Assembly: GCA_030690705.1 (NCBI GenBank)
Contig: JAUYGE010000163.1
Location: forward strand, 1 to 7,056
DNA: 7,056 nt
Direction: 5' to 3'
Source of the DNA: Dehalococcoidia bacterium
GTDB taxonomy: Bacteria > Chloroflexota > Dehalococcoidia > JAENJB01
Position 1 is the stretch's first letter. Every line of letters begins with the position of its first letter. Of the stretch, positions 1-5,495 are shown one piece after another. The translations under genes were made by a program, and so were the position numbers. The notes under the pieces were generated by a model, which was not told the DNA's origin, ran no database searches, and saw nothing but the letters and a program-made list of their open reading frames with translations.

Positions 1-1
1 G

Positions 2-775
2 CAGGAAATCGGGGTGCTGGCCTCCATCGGACGGGCCAGGCTCAAGGTTATCCGGCGGCCGGTGGTGGCTATACTGGCGACCGGTGACGAGCTGGTGGAC
101 ATCGACAAGCCTTTGCCCTTCGGGAAGATACACAACAGCAATACCTATACCCTGGCCACCCAGGTCCAGCGCTACGGTGGGATACCGCGGGTTATGGGCA
201 TTGCGCCGGACGATATGAAGGAGCTTTCCCGCCGCATACAGGAGGGGTTGGACTCGGACATGCTCATTACCTCCGGGGGGGTGTCTCAGGGCTACTATGA
301 CGTGGTCAAAGAGGTGCTCGCCAGGGAAGGGGAGGTGGCCTTCTGGACGGTGCGTATGAAGCCAGGCAAGCCACTGGCCTTCGGCGTGTTTCGGGGAGGA
401 AAGGCGGCCGGGCGCAAGGGTGGCGTGCCTCACCTGGGGGTGCCCGGCAATCCCGTGAGCTCCATGATAGTCTTTGAGCTCTTCGCCCGTCCCGCCATTT
501 TGAAGATGATGGGCAAGCAGAACTTCGCCAAGCCGACCATTCGAGCGGTGATGGAGGACGGCATCAAGAACGAGGATGGACGGCGCATCTTCGCTCGAGT
601 CATTGCGGCCAGAAGAGATGGCCGGTACTTCGCACGTACTACAGGAGGTCAGGGTTCGGGTATCCTGACCTCTATGGTTAAGGCCAACGGTCTCGCCATC
701 GTGCCTGAGGAGATGGTCGAGGTGAAGCCTGGGGACTCTCTCAATGTGATGATGCTGGATTGGGTGGAGGAATAG
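2..775 (+). CDS. moeA: Molybdopterin molybdenumtransferase MoeA, C-terminal part (5' end outside window)
   Basis: MoeA inserts molybdate into adenylylated molybdopterin, the last common step of molybdenum-cofactor synthesis in the cytoplasm. The frame is open from base 2 to TAG at 773-775 (257 codons visible), so domains I-II are missing only because the window begins inside the gene; the GTG at base 14 is not a real start. What is visible is the MoCF-biosynthesis (MPT-binding) domain: VAILATGDELV near the left edge, then the family hallmarks ITSGGVSQG, VRMKPGKPLAFGVF and GVPGNPVSS. The beta-barrel domain IV follows, ending in GDSLNVMMLDWVEE. mobB starts one base after the stop, and a GGAGG inside the last moeA codons (766-770) serves as its ribosome site, so the two genes are cotranscribed. 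Identification is secure; whether a paralogue is used for tungsten cannot be told here. Confidence 0.96.
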   Translation, partial: QEIGVLASIGRARLKVIRRPVVAILATGDELVDIDKPLPFGKIHNSNTYTLATQVQRYGGIPRVMGIAPDDMKELSRRIQEGLDSDMLITSGGVSQGYYDVVKEVLAREGEVAFWTVRMKPGKPLAFGVFRGGKAAGRKGGVPHLGVPGNPVSSMIVFELFARPAILKMMGKQNFAKPTIRAVMEDGIKNEDGRRIFARVIAARRDGRYFARTTGGQGSGILTSMVKANGLAIVPEEMVEVKPGDSLNVMMLDWVEE

Positions 776-776
776 C

Positions 777-1448
777 GTGCCGTTTGTGGTCTCCTTCGTG
801 GGCAAGTCCGAGTCGGGGAAGACAACTCTTCTGGAGGAGCTGGTGGCTGAATTGAAACGGCGCGGCTACCGGATAGCCACCATCAAGCACAGTCATGAGG
901 ACGTAGAGACGGACACACCCGGCAAGGATAGCTGGAGGATGGCTCGTGCGGGCAGCGACATGGTGGCACTCAGTTCGCCGCATCGCCTGGCCTATAGCAG
1001 GAAGGTAGAGGAGGACATCCCTCTGGAGCAGCTTGTCACCTTGCTGGGAGATGCAGACATCGTCCTGGCTGAGGGTTTCAAGGGGGGCCGCGCGCCGAAG
1101 ATCGAGGTGCACCGGAAGGAGCAGGGAGAGGGGTTGCTATTCCCTCCGAACCGCCTTTTCGCCGTGGTGAGCGATGAGCCGATGAAAGTGGCAATACCCG
1201 AGTACCGGCCGGGGGATATCGCCGGTATTGCCGACCTGATTGAGCAGGCCTTTCTCTCCCGGGATACTGAAGATGAAGTGATGGTCACGGTCAACGATGT
1301 GCCGGCCTATCTGAAACCCTATGTCGAGGAGGTCTATTCGAGAGTTCTTATGGCAATAACCTCTACCCTCAAGGGTGTGGGGGACATGAGGAAGGTGGAG
1401 GTCATCTTTCGCCGTCGGGTCAAGGAGAAAAGGGAGGTCAGGCGTTGA
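777..1448 (+). CDS. mobB: MobB-type molybdopterin-guanine dinucleotide biosynthesis GTPase with C-terminal extension
   Basis: A 223-residue P-loop protein. Walker A is GKSESGKT (9-16), followed by IKHSH (36-40), the MobB-type DTPGKDSWRMARAGS stretch (46-60), a Walker B-like DADIVLAEGFK (92-102), KIEVHR (108-113) and AVVSD (129-133). MobB binds GTP and assists MobA in making the guanine-dinucleotide form of the cofactor. The GTG start at 777 is fixed by GGAGG 6 nt upstream and by the moeA stop one base before it. The core ends near residue 160. Residues about 165-223 (VNDVPAYLKPYVEEVYSRVLMAITSTLKGV..., then a basic tail FRRRVKEKREVRR) are an extension beyond the compact MobB fold, of unknown role. 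The stop codon overlaps the next gene by 4 nt (TTGA), which suggests translational coupling. Confidence 0.93.
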   Translation: MPFVVSFVGKSESGKTTLLEELVAELKRRGYRIATIKHSHEDVETDTPGKDSWRMARAGSDMVALSSPHRLAYSRKVEEDIPLEQLVTLLGDADIVLAEGFKGGRAPKIEVHRKEQGEGLLFPPNRLFAVVSDEPMKVAIPEYRPGDIAGIADLIEQAFLSRDTEDEVMVTVNDVPAYLKPYVEEVYSRVLMAITSTLKGVGDMRKVEVIFRRRVKEKREVRR

Positions 1449-2176
1449 TTCTGGACGCTGCCGATTTCGTCTTCAAACCGGCCCCGGCTATTGCACGGGC
1501 GCGGCGGATTCTCATCAAGCCGTGCGCGGCCTATCCTCTCCCGCATCCGGTGACCACCAGCCGCCAGACCCTGGAGGCGGTGATCAAGGGCATACGCCGG
1601 GTCAGTGATGCAGACATCATATTGCTTGAGGGAACGCCCACCGGCGCTTCGATGCAGCCTATCTACCGCGCCCTGGGTTACGATTTCCCGCGGGTGCTTA
1701 TGCTCGATGTGAAGGACTGTATCTGGGTGGAAGTGGAGAATCCTCTCCTCCATCCCCTGGCGATGCCAACTTTCTGGGTGCCCAATGTCGTCCTCTCCAG
1801 CGATTACTTAATAAGCATTGCTCCCTTCAAGGTGATGAAGCCTATCCCTCATTTCTCTATAATGAATCTGGTGGGACTGCTGCCGGTGAGCAAGTACCGT
1901 GGCTCCGCGGCTGGTGGCTGGGAGAGCCTCGACCAGTTCGGCATGGAGAAGGTGCTGGCGGACCTCTATTTCACCCTGCCGTTCGACCTGGGTATTATTG
2001 ATGCCCGCTACAAGTTCAGCGGCGGCGACGGCCCTACTGATGGGGAATCAGAGCCCTACGGGCGCATCTTCATGGGCGAGCCCTACGAGGTGGACCGGGA
2101 GGCATCACGGGCGGCCAGGCTGCAGCCGGAGTATCTGGACATGATTGATGCGGGCAGAGCGGAGCTGGAGACTTAG
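1445..2176 (+). CDS. DUF362 domain protein, third gene of the moeA-mobB operon
   Basis: A 243-residue protein that I assign to DUF362 (PF04015), a family with no settled function. Family-like elements in order: RILIKPCAAYPLPHPVTTS (21-39, the usual 'vliKPN..P...TT' region), DADIILLEGTPTG (56-67), DYLISIAPFKVMK (120-132, equivalent to 'D.lInvP.lK') and HFSIMNLVGLLP (136-147). There is no ferredoxin CxxCxxC cluster, unlike many longer DUF362 proteins; only Cys27 and Cys92 are present. No signal peptide or TM segment is seen, so it is probably cytoplasmic. The start is TTG at 1445, overlapping the mobB stop, with GGGAGGT 6 nt upstream (1432-1438). Operon position suggests a link to molybdopterin enzymes, but that is inference only. 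It ends 9 nt from the convergent acylphosphatase gene with no obvious terminator between them. Confidence 0.8.
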   Translation: MILDAADFVFKPAPAIARARRILIKPCAAYPLPHPVTTSRQTLEAVIKGIRRVSDADIILLEGTPTGASMQPIYRALGYDFPRVLMLDVKDCIWVEVENPLLHPLAMPTFWVPNVVLSSDYLISIAPFKVMKPIPHFSIMNLVGLLPVSKYRGSAAGGWESLDQFGMEKVLADLYFTLPFDLGIIDARYKFSGGDGPTDGESEPYGRIFMGEPYEVDREASRAARLQPEYLDMIDAGRAELET

Positions 2177-2185
2177 AGGTGCCGG

Positions 2186-2470
2186 TTAGTAGCGGACTTT
2201 GAACTGCGGAAACCGTCCCTCGAACGCCGACCATTTCGCGTTCACCCTCTCCACCCTTGCTCCCGTCGGCCCCTTCCTGAGAAGTTGCAGGAGTTCTTGC
2301 AGCTTGCCCCTCTCGCCTTCCGCGAAGACCTCCATGCTCCTGCCGTCGGGCAGGTTGGCCACATAGCCGGTCAGATTGAGCCGGCTGGCGTGATTGTTCA
2401 CAAAAGAGCGGAAGAAGACCCCCTGCACCTGGCCTTCAACCTGCGCCTCCAGCAATGCCATATCAGCCAT
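2186..2470 (-). CDS. acyP: Acylphosphatase
   Basis: A 94-residue protein of normal length for acylphosphatase, a small cytoplasmic alpha/beta enzyme that hydrolyses carboxyl-phosphate bonds such as those of acetyl- or carbamoyl-phosphate. The signature is complete: VEGQVQGVFFRSFVNNHASRLNLTGYVANLPDG, giving the phosphate-binding loop GQVQGVFFR with catalytic Arg21, and the catalytic Asn39 in GYVANLPDG. VEVFAEG is mutated to MEVFAEG (47-53), still typical. The C-terminus (F-K-V-R-Y) matches the usual final beta-strand. ATG at 2470 is chosen as the longest start; a second ATG three codons in (2461) is possible, and neither has a strong Shine-Dalgarno. It is the last gene of the rnc operon, 40 nt after the 52-residue gene, and faces the DUF362 gene. 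Confidence 0.95.
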   Translation of the reverse strand: MADMALLEAQVEGQVQGVFFRSFVNNHASRLNLTGYVANLPDGRSMEVFAEGERGKLQELLQLLRKGPTGARVERVNAKWSAFEGRFPQFKVRY

Positions 2471-2510
2471 AGCGTTTTATCGGCAGTCCTTTCACAAGGT
2501 CCAACAACTC

Positions 2511-2669
2511 CTACTCCTCTGTGAGCTCCTCTTCCTTTTCCTTGCGGTGTTTTCTCACCACCTCGACGACCATCGGCGTAGTGATGACCGGTGCCTGGGT
2601 GGTTACCGCCTTCCTGGTTTCCTTCTTCGGTTTCTTGGTTTCGTGTTTCCTGAAATCTTTTCTTCCCAT
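2511..2669 (-). CDS. Small highly charged Lys/Glu-rich protein (52 aa), unknown function
   Basis: A 52-codon frame on the minus strand between rnc and acyP. It begins ATG at 2669-2667 with a good Shine-Dalgarno (GAGGTGAG, about 7 nt upstream) and ends TAG at 2511-2513. It starts 25 nt after the rnc stop, so the three genes form one transcript. The product starts MGRKDFRKHETKKPKKETRK (very basic), has a central stretch rich in Thr/Val/Pro (AVTTQAPVITTPMVVEVV, about 21-38), and ends in the charged tail RKHRKEKEEELTEE. There is no Cys, no TM segment and no known motif that I recognise. The layout (basic head, beta-prone centre, mixed-charge tail) would suit RNA or ribosome binding, which is inference. 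The strong ribosome site, fit between two real genes and clean coding look argue that it is expressed. Confidence 0.75.
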   Translation of the reverse strand: MGRKDFRKHETKKPKKETRKAVTTQAPVITTPMVVEVVRKHRKEKEEELTEE

Positions 2670-2694
2670 GTCTTCTCACCTCTCATCTGGCGTT

Positions 2695-3435
2695 TTATCG
2701 AGGTTCTCCTGCGGAGAGAGCCTCTCGCTCGAGTCTTTCCAGAGCAAGGCGGGCTGCTTCCCTTTCGGCGGCCTTCTTACTTCTTCCCTGACCGCGGCCC
2801 AGCAGGTTGTCGCCCGCCAGCACCTCCACGGTGAAGACCCAGCCGTTGTCGGGCCCCGAGACTCCGAGCAGGCGGTAGGTCGGGGGCGACTGCAGGCTGG
2901 CCTGCACTTTTTCCTGAAGCTGGGACTTATAATCGTTGCTGATTCCCAGCGCCACCACCCACCACCTGTCTTCCAGTGCCCGGAGGATGAACTCTCTGCT
3001 GCAGTCCAGTCCCTGGTCCAGGAAGATGGCCCCGATGATGGCTTCGAGCGCCCGGGCGAGGTTGGAGGGTCTGCTTCTGCCGCCGCTGCTCTCCTCGCCC
3101 TGCCCAAGGAGCAGAAACGGTCCGAGCACCAGATTGGCCGAGGCCTCAGCCAGGCTCTCCATCTGGACCAGAGCGGCTCTCATCTTGCTCAGCTTCCCCT
3201 CGTCCACCTCCGGGAACTCGCTGTAGAGCTGCTCCGCAATCACCAGGCCGAGCACGGCGTCGCCCAAGAACTCCAGGCGTTCATTGGACCGCGGGAGCGA
3301 GTCCGGGTTCTCGTTGTGGTAAGAAGAGTGAGCCAGAGCTTCCGCCAGCATAGTCCGGTCCTGGAAGATTACTCCCAGTTTCTGCTGCAGACCTTCAAGG
3401 TCTGCAGGAGCATTCCCTGCGTTGCCGTCAGACAT
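2695..3435 (-). CDS. rnc: Ribonuclease III, with an Arg at a metal-ligand Asp position
   Basis: RNase III cuts double-stranded RNA in rRNA processing and mRNA decay. From ATG at 3435 the protein has 246 residues, normal for the family. The nuclease domain has the signature NERLEFLGDAVLG (51-63; Glu55 and Asp59 as metal ligands) and a second motif ALEAIIGAIFLDQG (129-142) with Glu131. The C-terminal dsRNA-binding domain runs from DYKSQLQEKVQ (168) through GRGQGRSKKAAEREAARLAL (213-232), with the KKAAE helix typical of dsRBDs. Aligned without gaps to the usual 'ILADxxEAxxGAxxLD', the conserved Asp (Asp114 in E. coli) is Arg128 here (codon at 3052-3054). The open frame reaches back to TTG at 3456, but those seven codons overlap a TATAAT, so the ATG is preferred; it has no clear Shine-Dalgarno. 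First gene of a three-gene operon. Confidence 0.95.
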   Translation of the reverse strand: MSDGNAGNAPADLEGLQQKLGVIFQDRTMLAEALAHSSYHNENPDSLPRSNERLEFLGDAVLGLVIAEQLYSEFPEVDEGKLSKMRAALVQMESLAEASANLVLGPFLLLGQGEESSGGRSRPSNLARALEAIIGAIFLDQGLDCSREFILRALEDRWWVVALGISNDYKSQLQEKVQASLQSPPTYRLLGVSGPDNGWVFTVEVLAGDNLLGRGQGRSKKAAEREAARLALERLEREALSAGEPR

Positions 3436-3447
3436 GATTTCAGCATC

Positions 3448-3453
3448 ATTATA
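3448..3453 (-). promoter_or_regulatory. -10 element of the rnc operon promoter
   Basis: The minus strand reads TATAAT here, a perfect sigma70-type -10. Transcription would begin about 7 nt further on, near 3441, leaving only about 6 nt before the rnc ATG at 3435, so the mRNA would be almost leaderless; this fits the lack of a Shine-Dalgarno. No good -35 hexamer lies 16-18 bp upstream. Instead that stretch is filled by a 7-bp inverted repeat. Confidence 0.55.
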
Positions 3454-3456
3454 CAA

Positions 3457-3477
3457 TAGCTACTTATGCGGTAGCTA
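3457..3477. repeat. Perfect 7-bp inverted repeat beside the rnc -10, possible operator
   Basis: TAGCTAC (3457-3463) and GTAGCTA (3471-3477) are perfect inverted copies separated by 7 nt. Centre-to-centre spacing is 14 bp, somewhat more than one helical turn, and the pair sits where the -35 region of the rnc promoter should be. This position fits a binding site for a dimeric regulator (activator replacing a -35, or repressor). It is not followed by a T-run, so it does not look like a terminator. No cognate regulator is seen in the window. Confidence 0.45.
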
Positions 3478-3493
3478 ACACGCATGAAATGGG

Positions 3494-3597
3494 CCTGATC
3501 TGAGAGTCCCGCGAAACGCTCCCCTTTCGCACAATTCTCTCCCACCTGGAGGGGGAGAGGGACGTGACGGGCAGTTTCGCGGAAGCCTCCTGATCTG
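3494..3597. mobile_element. 86-bp MITE-like element flanked by a 9-bp target-site duplication
   Basis: CCTGATCTG occurs at 3494-3502 and again at 3589-3597, an exact 9-bp direct repeat that does not extend further on either side. The 86 bp between them (3503-3588) begin and end with inverted repeats: AGAGTCCCGCGAAAC (3503-3517) against the reverse complement AGGCTTCCGCGAAAC of 3574-3588, 12 of 15 matching with the inner 9 perfect. Inside are two more hairpins: GCGAAA/TTTCGC (3511-3516 with 3525-3530) and CTCTCCC/GGGAGAG (3537-3543 with 3553-3559). There is no coding capacity. This is the structure of a non-autonomous transposon (MITE) moved by a transposase encoded elsewhere. A 9-bp duplication occurs in several IS families (for example IS4, IS256, IS1), so the parent family cannot be named. 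Confidence 0.72.
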
Positions 3598-3627
3598 CGT
3601 CTCTGGTTCCCCGCTCCTCCGGTGGTG

Positions 3628-3633
3628 TATAAT
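3628..3633 (+). promoter_or_regulatory. -10 element of the tRNA-Gln promoter
   Basis: A perfect TATAAT lies 10 nt before the first base of tRNA-Gln, placing the likely start near 3640 with only a few leader nucleotides. The hexamer 17 bp upstream (3605-3610, GGTTCC) is a poor -35. The same transcript could continue into the CDS at 3745, since no terminator separates them. Confidence 0.6.
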
Positions 3634-3643
3634 CGTATCAGAC

Positions 3644-3717
3644 TGGGGATTCGTCTAGCGGTAGGACAGCAGACTCTGAATCTGCATGCCCAGGTTCGAA
3701 TCCTGGATCCCCAGCCA
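3644..3717 (+). tRNA. tRNA-Gln (anticodon CTG), CCA encoded
   Basis: A full cloverleaf: acceptor TGGGGAT pairs with ATCCCCA (3707-3713); the D-arm carries TAGCGGTAGGA; anticodon stem GCAGA/TCTGC (3669-3673, 3681-3685) encloses loop CTCTGAA with anticodon CTG at 3676-3678, reading CAG codons; the T-arm is CCAGG-TTCGAAT-CCTGG. The weak U1-A72 end pair and discriminator G73 are typical of bacterial tRNA-Gln. The 3' CCA (3715-3717) is encoded. Confidence 0.97.
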
Positions 3718-3744
3718 GACTTGAGCTCAGTTAGCGAGGTGGGG

Positions 3745-4266
3745 ATGCTTGCAGACCCTTGGGTTGTGGGAATCGGAAGTGCCGTTATTGCAACTGTTAT
3801 TGCCGGGCTAATTTTATATTACGTTTTCGGCATCGGGAAAACCAATCCCACACGACAGAGGTTGAATCGTCAAGAGCAACTGAAGCCAGTCTTAGATCAT
3901 CCGGATGAAGGGAAGTCCGCAGCCAGTCTTATCCCTACCGGCGTGGCCAGGCCACAGTTGGTCTACCCCATCGGCGGAGCTAACACCGGCGGCGTGGACG
4001 CCCCCTTGAAACCGGTCCTGCAGTGGCAGATCGTCGAGGACGCTAACCGCTATGAGCTCCAGGTGGACACCTCCGCCTCCTTCTTCGCCCCCTTCGTCAC
4101 CCTGACGGACACAGGGCGTCTCGACGCCACAGCCTACCAGATTGACAAGGAACTGGAGTACTCCACCACCTACTACTGGAGGGTGAGAGCCGCTACCTTC
4201 ACCGCCCTGGGTGACTGGAGCACCGTGGGTGCCTTCACCACCATGAGGAAATATTCAAGTATCTAG
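3745..4266 (+). CDS. Membrane-anchored FN3-like protein, probably a chimera of a small TM protein and an inserted FN3 module
   Basis: A 173-residue frame from ATG 3745, with GAGG at 3736-3739 as ribosome site; the open frame extends upstream through tRNA-Gln but that part cannot be coding. Residues 6-30 (WVVGIGSAVIATVIAGLILYYVFGI) form one TM helix. Residues about 31-61 are a polar linker. Residues about 62-166 form a fibronectin-III-like beta module: ARPQLVYPIGG, LKPVLQWQ, NRYELQVDTS, ELEYSTTYYWRVRA, GDWSTVGAFTT. This pattern is common as tandem repeats in large surface proteins, yet only one copy is here. Right after AFTT the frame ends in MRKYSSI and TAG. Base composition changes sharply: 42% GC by hand count at 3781-3840 (TM part), 63% at 4021-4080 (FN3 part), 47% at 4381-4440 (after the stop). 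I infer the FN3 stretch (about 3931-4242) was inserted. Function unknown. Confidence 0.6.
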   Translation: MLADPWVVGIGSAVIATVIAGLILYYVFGIGKTNPTRQRLNRQEQLKPVLDHPDEGKSAASLIPTGVARPQLVYPIGGANTGGVDAPLKPVLQWQIVEDANRYELQVDTSASFFAPFVTLTDTGRLDATAYQIDKELEYSTTYYWRVRAATFTALGDWSTVGAFTTMRKYSSI

Positions 4267-4541
4267 ACAGCCTTCCCCCTCTTCAAAGGGAGTCCGCTGC
4301 TAAGAACTACGAAGGAATAAAAGTCTCCTGGGAGGTTACACTCCTCAGTGCCGATACTGGTCTTGATGGGGAACCGCATTTGTGGATGTTAAGTCAAGGC
4401 AAGTATGCGATTCGTTGCTCAGTAGAAGACTTTGCCCTGCATCCTGAACTGCGAATTATGAAAAAGAGTGCCCCCTTTCGTACAGAGGGACAAATTGACG
4501 CTGTCACCGACTTGGGTGTGATAACCAATCGACCCCGATGA
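4245..4541 (+). pseudogene. Out-of-frame C-terminal half of a small exported/anchored protein (OB-like), orphaned by a junction at about 4243
   Basis: In the frame one base behind the previous CDS, 98 codons read as a convincing protein: EEIFKYLDSLPPLQRESAAK (1-20), NYEGIKVSWEVTLLSADTG, HLWMLSQGKYAIRCSVED, HPELRIMKKSAPFRTEGQID and VTDLGVITNRPR, then TGA at 4539-4541. The alternation 'G..V.W.V.L ... I.C.V ... L..M.KG-like ... F...G.I' resembles a small OB-fold domain; I infer this only from the pattern. The frame is open only back to a TGA at 4212-4214 and contains no ATG/GTG/TTG start before Met48 (4386), so it has no start of its own. Its stop overlaps the next gene by ATGA, as in a genuine operon partner. 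Most likely it is the original C-terminus of the TM protein starting at 3745, cut off when the FN3 module came in. No slippery heptamer is seen for programmed frameshifting. A sequencing or assembly error is an alternative. Confidence 0.6.
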
Positions 4542-5452
4542 TTTCGTTCCGCACTGCACTGCTCTCAGCCCTCGTGGCGTTGCTCGTGGCTTCGAGCCTC
4601 ATCGGCTGCACCGGGACTTCCGCACCCGTGGACGAGCGGCCGGCGGAAGCCGAGAAGCCGCTAGAAAGTCCGTCCGGTCCACCACCCGTTGTTCAGCCTG
4701 AGGAGAGCCGTCCTTCCCCACCGCCTGCAGTGCCGGAACCCGTCCGGCTTTATACCTACGAAGTGGTGAACGCCTATCCCCATGATGACGGGGCTTATAC
4801 ACAGGGGTTGGTCTTTGAAAATGGCTTTCTTTATGAGGGGACTGGGCTGTACGGGAAGTCCTCGCTACGCAAAGTGGACCTGGAGACCGGCAACGTATTG
4901 TTGAGCCGCGACCTCACCGCCGACCGTTTCGGAGAGGGCATCACTGTCTACCTGGACAGGATAGTGCAGTTGACGTGGCAGTCGAAGGTGGCCCTTGCGT
5001 GGGACAAGAACAGCTTCGAACTGGTGCGGGAATTACCCTACCCGAGGGATGGCTGGGGCATCACGCACGACGGCAGTCGCCTGATTGCGAGCGATGGCAC
5101 TTCGACTTTGTACTTCCTGGACACTGAGACCCTGGCCATCACCGGCCAGGTTGAGGTGCGCGACGGGGATACGCCGGTCTACCGGCTCAATGAGCTGGAG
5201 TTCATTGACGGGCGTGTCTTCGCCAACGTGTGGATCACGGAGAAAATAGCCATAATCGACCCGGGGAGCGGACGGGTTACCGGCTGGGTAGACCTGTCGA
5301 GGCTCCTGGCGTCGCGGCCATCCGGCAAGCCGGTCGACGTGATGAATGGCATCGCCTACGATGCGGTGAACAAGCGGCTATTCGTGACGGGGAAACTGTG
5401 GCCCTGGCTGTTCGAAATCAAGCTCGTTGAGCAGGGAAGCGGTCCGGGGTAG
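4538..5452 (+). CDS. Glutaminyl-peptide cyclotransferase (glutamine cyclotransferase family), lipoprotein
   Basis: A 304-residue exported protein of the plant-type glutamine cyclotransferase family (PF05096), a five-bladed beta-propeller that converts N-terminal Gln to pyroglutamate. The signal peptide MISFRTALLSALVALLVASS leads to a lipobox LIGC with lipidated Cys24, so it is anchored outside the cytoplasmic membrane. Residues 25-68 are a Pro/Glu-rich spacer. The catalytic propeller shows the family strings YPHDDGAYTQGLVF (80-93), LYEGTGLYGKSSLR (98-111), FGEGITVY (131-138), QLTWQSK (144-150), GWGITHDGSRLIASDGT (172-188), LNELEFIDGRVFANVW (217-232) and MNGIAYD...LFVTGKLWPWLFEI (269-294). It looks complete. 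ATG 4538 overlaps the stop of the preceding reading frame and has no Shine-Dalgarno (ATAACCAATCGACCCCG precedes it), so initiation probably depended on coupling to that frame. The in vivo substrate is unknown. Confidence 0.93.
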   Translation: MISFRTALLSALVALLVASSLIGCTGTSAPVDERPAEAEKPLESPSGPPPVVQPEESRPSPPPAVPEPVRLYTYEVVNAYPHDDGAYTQGLVFENGFLYEGTGLYGKSSLRKVDLETGNVLLSRDLTADRFGEGITVYLDRIVQLTWQSKVALAWDKNSFELVRELPYPRDGWGITHDGSRLIASDGTSTLYFLDTETLAITGQVEVRDGDTPVYRLNELEFIDGRVFANVWITEKIAIIDPGSGRVTGWVDLSRLLASRPSGKPVDVMNGIAYDAVNKRLFVTGKLWPWLFEIKLVEQGSGPG

Positions 5453-5495
5453 GCAATGGGGACATAGAGCAAACGTGGCGCTTGCCAGTAATAGT

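Noticed and set aside
741..1753. Minus-strand open frames opposite mobB and the DUF362 gene
   Set aside because: They are shadows of well-identified plus-strand genes with no ribosome sites or recognisable domains.
3436..3456. TTG at 3456 as the rnc start
   Set aside because: The seven added codons contain the TATAAT and no family residues; ATG 3435 gives a normal-length protein.
2521..3459. Long open frame (312 codons) on the plus strand
   Set aside because: It lies antisense to rnc and the 52-residue gene, has no family-like pattern, and arises from high-GC third positions of the true genes.
3537..3559. CTCTCCC/GGGAGAG hairpin as a transcription terminator
   Set aside because: No T-run follows on either strand; it is better explained as internal structure of the MITE-like element.
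3622..3744. Upstream extension of the frame containing the TM-FN3 protein
   Set aside because: It runs straight through tRNA-Gln; ATG 3745 has a proper GAGG ribosome site.
4243..4264. Programmed -1 frameshift joining the two halves of the mosaic gene
   Set aside because: The overlap window (4215-4263) has no X-XXY-YYZ slippery heptamer, and the base-composition break at the same point favours a junction.
5476..5487. TGGC-GCTT-GCCA hairpin after the cyclotransferase as a terminator
   Set aside because: The stem is only 4 bp and no T-run follows.
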